Positions 1-5,200 of a DNA stretch of 5,200 nucleotides are shown here, piece by piece. The notes below the pieces were generated by a model. The model saw only the letters and a list, made by a program, of their open reading frames with translations, made no database searches and had not been told where the DNA came from. A program made the position numbers and the translations under genes. The stretch is from a bacterium (GTDB lineage: Bacteria > Bacteroidota > Bacteroidia > Cytophagales > Thermonemataceae): contig JANYGM010000019.1 of assembly GCA_025362415.1 (NCBI GenBank), forward strand, positions 1 through 5,200, written 5' to 3'. Position 1 is the first letter of the stretch, and the number at the start of each line of letters is the position of its first letter.

Positions 1-15
1 TTCCATTTGGTACTT

Positions 16-67
16 TTTATTTGGACAAAAAATATTTACAAAAATAATTTATTAGCTTCCAAATAAA
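16..67. repeat. 10-bp perfect inverted repeat upstream of the DUF3800 gene
   Basis: TTTATTTGGA at 16-25 is the exact reverse complement of TCCAAATAAA at 58-67, with a 32-base spacer. The arm centres are 42 bp apart, close to four helical turns. The left arm covers the tentative -33 element, and the right arm lies near the predicted transcription start. The arms could therefore be paired operator half-sites or the stem of a leader hairpin. ATTTGG also occurs directly at 5-10. In DNA this AT-rich, a chance origin is possible. Confidence 0.4.
20..52 (+). promoter_or_regulatory. Tentative Bacteroidota-type promoter for the two-gene unit
   Basis: TTTG at 20-23 fits the -33 element of Bacteroidota sigma-70-type promoters. 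TAATTTAT at 45-52 matches the -7 consensus TAnnTTTG except at its last two bases, with a spacing of 21 bases. This would leave a leader of roughly 40 nt before the ATG at 101. The match is weak and the region is very AT-rich, so this is a positional guess; transcription could also start left of the window. Confidence 0.25.
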
Positions 68-100
68 TGTTTAATTATATTCATAAAATTTTAGTTAAGT

Positions 101-847
101 ATGCGAGAAAGTGTTAATGTATATTGTGATGAAAGTTGTCATTTAGAAAATGATAAAGAGTCCGTAATGGCTATTGGAGCTGTTTATTGCTTAGCGTCTA
201 AAAAAGCGGAGATTTTTGAACGTTTATTTGAAATCAAGAAAAAACACAACTTAATACCTAAGAATAAAAAAAATCAAAAAGATAATCGTGCCTACTACGA
301 ACTAAAATGGAACAAGGTTTCCAAATCAAAAATTGATTATTACAAAGATGTTATTAACTATTTTTTTGATGATGATGATTTGCACTTTAGGGCACTGATT
401 GTGGCTAATAAATCTGATATTGATTATGAGAAATTTGGTCATACACACGACACTTTTTATTATAAAATGTATTTTGGGATGCTAAAAGCAATACTAAATC
501 CAGATTTGGCACATCACATATACATTGATATAAAAGACACACGAAGCAAAGAAAAAGTACATAAATTAGAGCATATACTGCGAAATGACAAGTATGATTA
601 CGCAAAAGAAATCATTAAAAAAGTGCAACAAGTTAGTTCACACGAAGTAGAACTCATACAACTAACAGATTTACTAATTGGTGCTATGGGCTATGTAAAT
701 AGTGCCAGAAGTGAGAGTAAAGCAAAAAATGAACTAATTGAATTGATAAAACATCGTTCTAAATATTCTCTTACAAAATCAACTTTATTGAGAGAGTCAA
801 AATTTAATATCTTTATTTGGCAACCTCAAAAACCTTATTTTCTATGA
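101..847 (+). CDS. DUF3800 domain protein, putative RNase H-like nuclease
   Basis: The 248-residue protein has the hallmarks of the DUF3800 family. These are an N-terminal beta-strand ending in YCDES (D10, E11), an ELKW motif with E67, a second strand YIDIKD (D143, D146), the block ELIQLTDLLIGA (D190) and a C-terminal FNIFIWQP. DUF3800 proteins are predicted to adopt an RNase H-like fold, and the spaced acidic residues could form a two-metal nuclease site; catalysis here is inferred. They often occur in accessory or defence-rich regions. There is no signal peptide or membrane segment, so a cytoplasmic protein is expected. The ATG at 101 is the first start after an in-frame TAG at 92-94. Its leader is A-rich without a Shine-Dalgarno sequence, as is normal in Bacteroidota. 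The stop codon overlaps the start of the next gene (ATGA), implying coupled translation. A T7 run followed by four GAT codons (361-379) encodes FFDDDD. The family call is fairly sure; the function is not. Confidence 0.82.
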   Translation: MRESVNVYCDESCHLENDKESVMAIGAVYCLASKKAEIFERLFEIKKKHNLIPKNKKNQKDNRAYYELKWNKVSKSKIDYYKDVINYFFDDDDLHFRALIVANKSDIDYEKFGHTHDTFYYKMYFGMLKAILNPDLAHHIYIDIKDTRSKEKVHKLEHILRNDKYDYAKEIIKKVQQVSSHEVELIQLTDLLIGAMGYVNSARSESKAKNELIELIKHRSKYSLTKSTLLRESKFNIFIWQPQKPYFL

Positions 848-1338
848 TAGAAGAAGAAAACTTAATTTTTCCAAATTTGATATTTCTTAATGATTATTTA
901 GATTTTCAACTATACTTCAGAGCCGTCTATAACATCTTTGAAAATAATTTTATCAAATCTAAACCACAATATAATGGCTTAGATGTTGGTGTAAAAAAAT
1001 ACCCAGAGGTAGATGGCATACACAGGACTTTTTATCATATTACACACGAAGGAGAAGATGAACAAAACCGCCTACCAGATATAAAGAGAATGGAACGAAT
1101 ACACTTTCCTAGATTTTACATAGATAATACTCAACACAAAGACATACTCATCTGGGAAAACACGAGGGGCAGAGATACACGTGTATTGATGTTTAATGAA
1201 GAACAGAGCTATGTTGTTATTTTAAATAAAAGAGAAGGCTATTATCTATTTTGGGCGGCTTATTTAGTAGAACAAGAACATAGAAAAAATAAGTTATTGA
1301 AAGAGTATAAAGCCTATTTGAATACCAAAACCGCTTAG
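844..1338 (+). CDS. Small protein coupled to DUF3800; possible BECR-fold ribonuclease
   Basis: I do not recognise this 164-residue protein with certainty. After a helical N-terminal third (about 1-40) comes a charged block at 64-86 with the order YHITHEGEDEQNR, then PDIKRMERI (H65, H68, E69, E71, R76, D79, R82, R85). ILIWENTRGR follows at 101-110 and the Tyr-rich strands YVVILNKR and YYLFWAAY at 123-140, ending in a basic helix with H146 and KEYKAY. The order of a His/Arg/Asp block and then strands ending in an aromatic AAY resembles, from memory, phage-associated BECR-type nuclease domains (Barnase-EndoU-ColicinE5-RelE); this is inference. The ATG at 844 shares ATGA with the preceding stop, so translation is probably coupled. 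The frame stays open upstream to a TTG at 817, which would add nine residues deep inside the first gene and is less likely. No signal peptide or membrane segment is seen. A structural or nucleic-acid-binding partner of the DUF3800 protein is the alternative. Confidence 0.75.
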   Translation: MIEEENLIFPNLIFLNDYLDFQLYFRAVYNIFENNFIKSKPQYNGLDVGVKKYPEVDGIHRTFYHITHEGEDEQNRLPDIKRMERIHFPRFYIDNTQHKDILIWENTRGRDTRVLMFNEEQSYVVILNKREGYYLFWAAYLVEQEHRKNKLLKEYKAYLNTKTA

Positions 1339-1354
1339 TTTAACTAAACGGTTT
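1328..1354 (+). terminator. Hairpin overlapping the stop of the second gene, probable terminator
   Basis: AAACCG (1328-1333) pairs with CGGTTT (1349-1354) and TTAG (1335-1338) with CTAA (1344-1347), closing a five-base loop. One C-A mismatch (1334/1348) interrupts the stem. The TAG stop (1336-1338) lies inside it. An A-run precedes the stem, and the T-run after it is only the last three bases of the arm, so termination may be inefficient. On the minus strand the mismatch becomes a G-U pair. Confidence 0.5.
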
Positions 1355-1422
1355 CTATACTCCTTTAACACTTATAGTCTTGCAACTTGGTCACTGAGCT
1401 AGCACAAATTTAGTTCCTTTTT

Positions 1423-1456
1423 TTAACACTAACAAATATTTATAAAATTATTTTTG
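1423..1456 (+). promoter_or_regulatory. Predicted uvrC promoter with consensus -7 element
   Basis: TATTTTTG at 1449-1456 matches the Bacteroidota -7 consensus TAnnTTTG at every fixed base. The -33 side is poor: only TTAACA at 1423-1428, after a T-run, lies at a suitable distance and there is no TTTG. Initiation a few bases after 1456 would give a leader of about 30 nt before the uvrC ATG at 1494. The hairpin at 1328-1354 ends the preceding unit, so an own promoter is expected in this 155-base gap. The rest of the gap shows nothing recognisable. Confidence 0.5.
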
Positions 1457-1493
1457 AAAGAACGTTTTTATTTCTCAAACTTCGTACCTAAAA

Positions 1494-3299
1494 ATGAAAG
1501 ATTATATAGCTAATTTGCCCTCTGATGCAGGAATTTATAAATTTTTTGACAAAGAAAATACTATTATTTATGTTGGGAAAGCTAAAAACCTAAAAAATAG
1601 AGTAAGTTCGTATTTCACTGATTCTAAGCAACATAGCCGCAAAACGCTTAGGTTAGTTTCTCAAATTATCCATATAGAATTTACAGTTGTTGGTACAGAA
1701 AAAGATGCCTTACTTCTAGAAAACTCACTTATCAAGGAATATCAACCCAAATATAATATTTTGCTCAAAGATGACAAAACATATCCGTATTTGTTGATTA
1801 CGACAGAGCCATTTCCTCGCCTACTTATTACACGCAAATTAGATAGAAGTTTAGGTACTTTTTATGGACCTTATTCAAATGTTAGGGCTATGAATAGCCT
1901 TTTAGAGCTTTTTAAGCAACTTTATACTATCAGAACTTGTAGTCTTGCACTTTCCAGAGAAAATATTGAAGCAAATAAATTTAAAGTTTGCTTAGAATTT
2001 CACATTAAAAATTGCAAAGGTCCTTGTGAGAATCTACAAACTGAAATGGATTATTTAGAGGACATTTGGCAAGTTCGTGAGATTTTGAAAGGAAATATTA
2101 GTCAAATTACGCAGATTTTTAAGGATAAAATGCTTGCTCACGCAGAGAAATTAGAGTTTGAAAAAGCTAATATTTATAAAACTAAAACTAATTCTCTCAC
2201 TATTTTTCAAGAAAAATCTGTTGTCGTAAATGCTAAAATCACTGATTTGCTAGTAATCACACTTTTTACTGATGAAGATAGTATTTTTCTTAATTTTTTA
2301 GAGATAAAAAATGGTGCTATCATTCATACGGACACTTTTGAAGCAGAAAAAAAGTTAGAAGAAACAAATGAGGAAATTCTTATTTACGCTATTTTTAGTC
2401 TGAAAGATAAGTACAATAGCAATGCAAAAGAGGTAATTACAAACATTGAAACAGAAATTTCTATTGACGAAATGGAGATTTATTGCCCAAAAATTGGTGA
2501 TAAAAAGAAACTTATTGATATGTCTGTACGTAATGCGCTTTTTGCAAAAAAAGAGAAATTACAGAAAAAAGCAGTTGCAGAAGAAACACACAAACATCAA
2601 CACGCTTTATTGCAGTTACAGCAAGATTTACGTTTAAAAGAGCTGCCTACACGTATTGAATGTTTTGATAATTCCAATATTCAAGGCACAAATCCTGTAG
2701 CAAGTATGGTTTATTTTCGCAATGGACAACCTGCCAAAAAAGATTATAGGCATTTTAATATCAAAACCGTTGAAGGTCCTGATGATTTTGCGTCTATGTA
2801 TGAGATTGTAACACGCAGATACAAGCGTTTGCAGGAAGAAGGAGAGAAATTTCCTAAATTAATTATTGTAGATGGTGGAAAAGGGCAATTAAGTTTTGCT
2901 TGTCAGGCACTCAAAGATTTAGGAATTTATGGGCAAATCCCTATTATTGGTATTGCCAAACGCTTGGAAGAGATTTATTTTCCAGAAGACAGTATTCCCC
3001 TTCATATCAGTAAAAAATCAGAATCTTTAAAACTCATTCAACGGATTAGAGATGAAGCCCACCGTTTTGCTATCACTTTCCATAGAGATAAACGTAGCAA
3101 AAACAGCCTTAATAGTGAATTGGAGGAGATAAAAGGCATTGCAGACAAAACATTACAAAAACTAATGGTTGCTTTCAAGTCTATTTCTAAAATGAAAGAA
3201 GCTTCAGAAACAGAAATAATAACCATAGTAGGAAAGGCAAAAGCTAAGTTAGTATTAGACTACTTTAAAGAACAATTAGAAGAGAAAAAGAAAGTATAA
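1494..3299 (+). CDS. uvrC: UvrABC system protein C, excinuclease subunit
   Basis: UvrC makes the two incisions on either side of a bulky DNA lesion after UvrA-UvrB damage recognition in cytoplasmic nucleotide excision repair. The 601 residues match the family length (about 600). The N-terminal GIY-YIG nuclease, which makes the 3' cut, shows GIY at 13-15, YVG at 26-28, R36 and the metal-binding E76 in LLLENSLIK. Cysteines C149, C166, C174 and C178 match the spacing of the known [4Fe-4S] site. A UvrB-binding UVR motif lies at about 208-232. The C-terminal RNase H-like nuclease, which makes the 5' cut, has D392 in ECFDNSN, D460 in IVDGGKGQ and H523 in DEAHRFA. A helix-hairpin-helix DNA-binding tail follows from about 545. 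All expected catalytic residues are present, so the enzyme should be active. An in-frame TGA at 1455-1457 with no other ATG, GTG or TTG before 1494 fixes the start. It is apparently monocistronic and convergent with gldN. Confidence 0.98.
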   Translation: MKDYIANLPSDAGIYKFFDKENTIIYVGKAKNLKNRVSSYFTDSKQHSRKTLRLVSQIIHIEFTVVGTEKDALLLENSLIKEYQPKYNILLKDDKTYPYLLITTEPFPRLLITRKLDRSLGTFYGPYSNVRAMNSLLELFKQLYTIRTCSLALSRENIEANKFKVCLEFHIKNCKGPCENLQTEMDYLEDIWQVREILKGNISQITQIFKDKMLAHAEKLEFEKANIYKTKTNSLTIFQEKSVVVNAKITDLLVITLFTDEDSIFLNFLEIKNGAIIHTDTFEAEKKLEETNEEILIYAIFSLKDKYNSNAKEVITNIETEISIDEMEIYCPKIGDKKKLIDMSVRNALFAKKEKLQKKAVAEETHKHQHALLQLQQDLRLKELPTRIECFDNSNIQGTNPVASMVYFRNGQPAKKDYRHFNIKTVEGPDDFASMYEIVTRRYKRLQEEGEKFPKLIIVDGGKGQLSFACQALKDLGIYGQIPIIGIAKRLEEIYFPEDSIPLHISKKSESLKLIQRIRDEAHRFAITFHRDKRSKNSLNSELEEIKGIADKTLQKLMVAFKSISKMKEASETEIITIVGKAKAKLVLDYFKEQLEEKKKV

Positions 3300-3304
3300 A
3301 ACAG

Positions 3305-3348
3305 AAAAGAGAGGCTTAAACAAATGTTTAAACCTCTCTTTTTATTTC
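3305..3348. terminator. Bidirectional terminator between uvrC and gldN
   Basis: A long hairpin pairs 3305-3314 with 3333-3342 and 3316-3321 with 3326-3331 around the loop AAAT, with a single C-A mismatch (3315/3332). The GC-rich core GAGAGG pairs with CCTCTC. The arm runs into a T-rich tail on the plus strand (CTTTTTATTT), and on the minus strand TCTCTTTTC follows, so both convergent transcripts can stop here. On the minus strand the mismatch becomes a G-U pair and the stem is unbroken. It begins six bases after the uvrC stop and lies 39 bases beyond the gldN stop. Confidence 0.88.
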
Positions 3349-3386
3349 TTAGATTAGTATTAAATGAGTGTTACGTCATTATTAGA

Positions 3387-4175
3387 CTAAAATTCCCAAA
3401 GATTATGCTCATACTCCATCAACTCATACTCAATTTCTTGAGAGCGGTAAAGTTGTTTTAATGATGTGGCATATTCTCCAGTACGTTCTTCACCAATTTT
3501 CTCGTCAGCAGGACTGGATATTTTTATTATTCTTGAAGAAAATAATCTTAAGTCAAAGGCATCTGAATAACACAATTTACGCCTATCATTTTTAGGGTTA
3601 AACCAAAAAGCCTGTGTTTGATTAGATCTTGCATATACTTTTTTAAAGTATTCGTGTAAGTCTTTATATCTAAATTGTGCTAGTACACTTAATACCCCAG
3701 CTCCGCCACCTGCAGCGTTTGGCAAAACGACTAATTTAACGCTCAAAATATCTATGTACATTCTAGAACGTCTTTTATCAAAGATATAATCTTCTGTAAT
3801 ATCAAGTATAGTAATATCCTTTGGTTCTATTGCAGAACCCGTTGTGTTAGAATCTAAGATATTCTTTTTCCAATCTTCAGGTTTCATTACATATTTAGGC
3901 ACCAAACTGTCTGCACCAATACCTTCATTATAAGGTGTTATTTCACCCGCAGCAACACCATCAAGTATAATTAAGGTAATTAATCTATCTTGCGCAAAAA
4001 ATGGTAGATTTTGTTTCTCTTTGAGATTGATACGTCTTTCAACTCTTTTACGGTACATTATGTCATCTTCCAATATAGGACGTACCGACAACGGATTATA
4101 ACCTACTTGTGCAATTGACGTAGCAAATGAGGTCAAAATAAACACTGCAACAAAAATTAATTTTACACTTTTCAT
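3387..4175 (-). CDS. gldN: GldN/PorN, type IX secretion and gliding motility ring protein
   Basis: GldN (PorN) forms, with the lipoprotein GldK (PorK), the large periplasmic ring attached to the outer membrane in the T9SS. GldM reaches this ring from the inner membrane. The 262-residue protein begins with a clear Sec signal peptide: a short basic start, a hydrophobic core at about 6-17, and a probable signal peptidase I cut after SIA at 22, leaving Gln as first mature residue, common in Bacteroidota. The family signature is visible in VGYNPLSVRPILEDDIMYRKRVERRINLKEKQN (given here in pieces 24-32 and 35-56), in ITEDYIFDKRRSRMYIDIL and in the end EYEHNLWEF. It is shorter than P. gingivalis PorN (about 360 residues by memory), but nothing looks broken. 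It follows gldM after 107 bases on the same strand, the usual gldKLMN order. The start ATG at 4175 has an A-rich leader and no Shine-Dalgarno sequence. It probably shares the gldM transcript. Confidence 0.92.
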   Translation of the reverse strand: MKSVKLIFVAVFILTSFATSIAQVGYNPLSVRPILEDDIMYRKRVERRINLKEKQNLPFFAQDRLITLIILDGVAAGEITPYNEGIGADSLVPKYVMKPEDWKKNILDSNTTGSAIEPKDITILDITEDYIFDKRRSRMYIDILSVKLVVLPNAAGGGAGVLSVLAQFRYKDLHEYFKKVYARSNQTQAFWFNPKNDRRKLCYSDAFDLRLFSSRIIKISSPADEKIGEERTGEYATSLKQLYRSQEIEYELMEYEHNLWEF

Positions 4176-4196
4176 ATTTTTGATTGATTAAAATTA

Positions 4197-4247
4197 ACAA
4201 GAAAATGTATAAAAATACATAAATAACATTCAAATACATTTTCTTGT
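4197..4247 (-). repeat. 14-bp perfect inverted repeat in the gldM-gldN gap
   Basis: ACAAGAAAATGTAT (4197-4210) and ATACATTTTCTTGT (4234-4247) are exact reverse complements with a 23-base loop. A gldM-gldN mRNA could thus fold a 14-bp AU-rich stem starting 36 bases after the gldM stop and ending 22 bases before the gldN ATG. A third copy, ATACAT at 4215-4220, can pair with ATGTAT at 4205-4210 across a four-base loop, giving a competing small hairpin. No strong U-run follows on the minus strand, so it is a poor classical terminator; an mRNA processing or stability element or a protein site fits as well. Confidence 0.7.
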
Positions 4248-4282
4248 ATAAAACAAAATAATAAACTTGGTGAATAAATCTA

Positions 4283-5200
4283 CTATCTCAAATTCACTTG
4301 TATAAACTTTGTACTAATTTTAGCATTAAGAACTTCACCTCTAAAGTTAGAACGTTTTGCTACAATTTGTTGTACAATAATTCTATCTCCTTCTCTTGCT
4401 TTGCTTTTCATACCTGCAGTATTAGCAGATCCACCAACACCAGCTGTTTTTCCTACTGGGTTAATACCTCTAGCGTGTACCACTTGGAAAGATTCTACTC
4501 TGTAACTTGCTTCTTTTGGAAGGAACGTAGCAAAACTTTCATCAGGTATGATTTTAACTCCCAAACTTACAGGGCAAACAACAGCAGCTTCTGTATATTC
4601 TCCTTGTGGTCCAGTAGCTACTGCATGAGCAGCTGGTACTCCACGTACTGCAATAGTTTGATTACCAATAGCCATACCACCACTAGAAACATTCAAAGTA
4701 ACAGATTTTGCACCTGGTGAAGGTACTACAATAACCATACCCTTTTTTGAACCTGGCAAGCAAGCAGCACCACTAGCCGTAAAGCTAGGATTATAGCTCG
4801 TTCCCAAAGCAGGTACAAGTACTTCTAGCTCATTACCGCAACCTTCGTACAAAGCACTAACAGCCGCAGAAGTAATAGTCATTACAGGTTTTACTACTTT
4901 ATATTTACCAGTAAAAGTAAATGTAGTATCTTTTCCTTTTACAGGAAATGTAATTGTACCTTTCCAAGATTGCTCTGCACCAGCTTCGCTACCACCACTA
5001 GCAGGGATAACAACCTCTCCCATTCCATCTTTATCTACTGTTATTGGAGAACCATTTACAGTCATACGAGGTTTTAAGTCTGAAGCACTTGCAAAAATAA
5101 ACATTTTTGCTCTAAACTTATCTCCATTAGCTACTACATTTGATTCTGCTGCATACGTTGCATCAATTTTATCAAATTTAATAACTTTACCAGTAATCTC
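4283..5200 (-). CDS. gldM: GldM/PorM, T9SS motor protein, C-terminal part
   Basis: GldM (PorM) is anchored in the inner membrane by one N-terminal helix, which binds GldL, and spans the periplasm with four domains. It passes proton-driven motion from the GldLM motor to the GldK/GldN ring. Only the last 305 residues are in the window. The frame is open to the right edge, and the 32 residues before the internal Met at 5104 carry the family motif SNVVANGDKFRAK, so 5104 is not the start. Full GldM is about 515 residues, so the visible part should cover the last part of the second domain plus domains three and four (boundaries inferred). Family-like stretches include LYEGCGNELEVLVPALG, VKIIPDESFATFLPKEA and ending FIQVNLR. 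Three cysteines in the visible part may allow a periplasmic disulfide. The composition is rich in Ala, Gly, Ser and Val with beta-strand alternation, as expected for its Ig-like domains. gldN follows downstream. Confidence 0.93.
   Translation of the reverse strand, partial: EITGKVIKFDKIDATYAAESNVVANGDKFRAKMFIFASASDLKPRMTVNGSPITVDKDGMGEVVIPASGGSEAGAEQSWKGTITFPVKGKDTTFTFTGKYKVVKPVMTITSAAVSALYEGCGNELEVLVPALGTSYNPSFTASGAACLPGSKKGMVIVVPSPGAKSVTLNVSSGGMAIGNQTIAVRGVPAAHAVATGPQGEYTEAAVVCPVSLGVKIIPDESFATFLPKEASYRVESFQVVHARGINPVGKTAGVGGSANTAGMKSKAREGDRIIVQQIVAKRSNFRGEVLNAKISTKFIQVNLR

Noticed and set aside
405..605. 66-codon minus-strand reading frame
   Set aside because: It lies wholly opposite the DUF3800 gene and has a low-complexity hydrophobic and Tyr/Cys-rich composition typical of antisense frames.
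817..843. Upstream TTG start adding nine residues to the second gene
   Set aside because: The ATG at 844 forms an ATGA overlap with the preceding stop, a common coupled arrangement. TTG starts are less common, and the extra residues do not look like part of a domain.
1375..1382. TAGTCTTG as an alternative uvrC -7 element
   Set aside because: It has one mismatch to TAnnTTTG, no TTTG at the right distance upstream, and a perfect element lies closer to the gene at 1449-1456.
2446..2637. 63-codon plus-strand reading frame
   Set aside because: It lies in another frame inside the intact uvrC gene and shows no motif.
3038..3226. 62-codon minus-strand reading frame
   Set aside because: It lies opposite the conserved C-terminal nuclease and helix-hairpin-helix region of uvrC, which explains this DNA.
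3363..3380. Short inverted repeat AATGA/TCATT downstream of gldN
   Set aside because: The five-bp arms in AT-rich DNA are not significant, and the strong terminator next to it explains the region.
4298..4720. 140-codon plus-strand reading frame
   Set aside because: It is antisense to gldM. Its Ser/Cys/Asn/Phe/Tyr-rich composition is what reading the complement of Ala/Gly/Val/Lys-rich coding DNA gives, and no domain is visible.
5102..5104. ATG taken as the start of a 273-residue protein
   Set aside because: The frame stays open to the window edge, and the 32 upstream residues match the GldM family, so this is an internal methionine of a gene cut by the window.

Overview
The window is AT-rich and looks like Bacteroidota DNA. 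Three things support this: gldM and gldN, core genes of the type IX secretion system (T9SS) that is confined to this phylum; start codons preceded by A-rich leaders instead of Shine-Dalgarno sequences; and a perfect match to the Bacteroidota -7 promoter element (TAnnTTTG) in front of uvrC. The genus cannot be fixed from the sequence alone.

Left part (1-1360, plus strand): an accessory two-gene unit. A DUF3800 protein (101-847), probably with an RNase H-like fold, is followed by a 164-residue protein (844-1338) that starts inside the first gene's stop codon (ATGA overlap). I do not recognise a named family for the second protein with certainty. Its charged H/E/D/R cluster and Tyr-rich C-terminal strands resemble phage-associated BECR-type ribonuclease domains (Barnase-EndoU-ColicinE5-RelE fold). 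A 10-bp inverted repeat lies in the leader of the unit, and a hairpin overlaps the last stop codon. The pair is therefore a self-contained transcription unit and the best candidate for an undescribed system, possibly for phage defence or RNA targeting.

Middle (1339-3350, plus strand): a complete uvrC, the nucleotide excision repair endonuclease subunit, with its own promoter and all catalytic and iron-sulfur residues visible. It ends at a strong hairpin that can serve both strands.

Right part (3387-5200, minus strand): gldN, and upstream of it the C-terminal 305 residues of gldM, which runs off the right edge. GldM is the periplasm-spanning stator protein of the T9SS motor, and GldN is part of the outer-membrane-associated GldK/GldN ring that it contacts. 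The 107-base gap between them carries a perfect 14-bp inverted repeat that could form a stable hairpin in the shared mRNA. The gldMN unit converges on uvrC, and both share the terminator at about 3305-3348.

No tRNA, rRNA, CRISPR array, insertion sequence or integrase gene is visible, and no gene-free stretch exceeds 300 bases.
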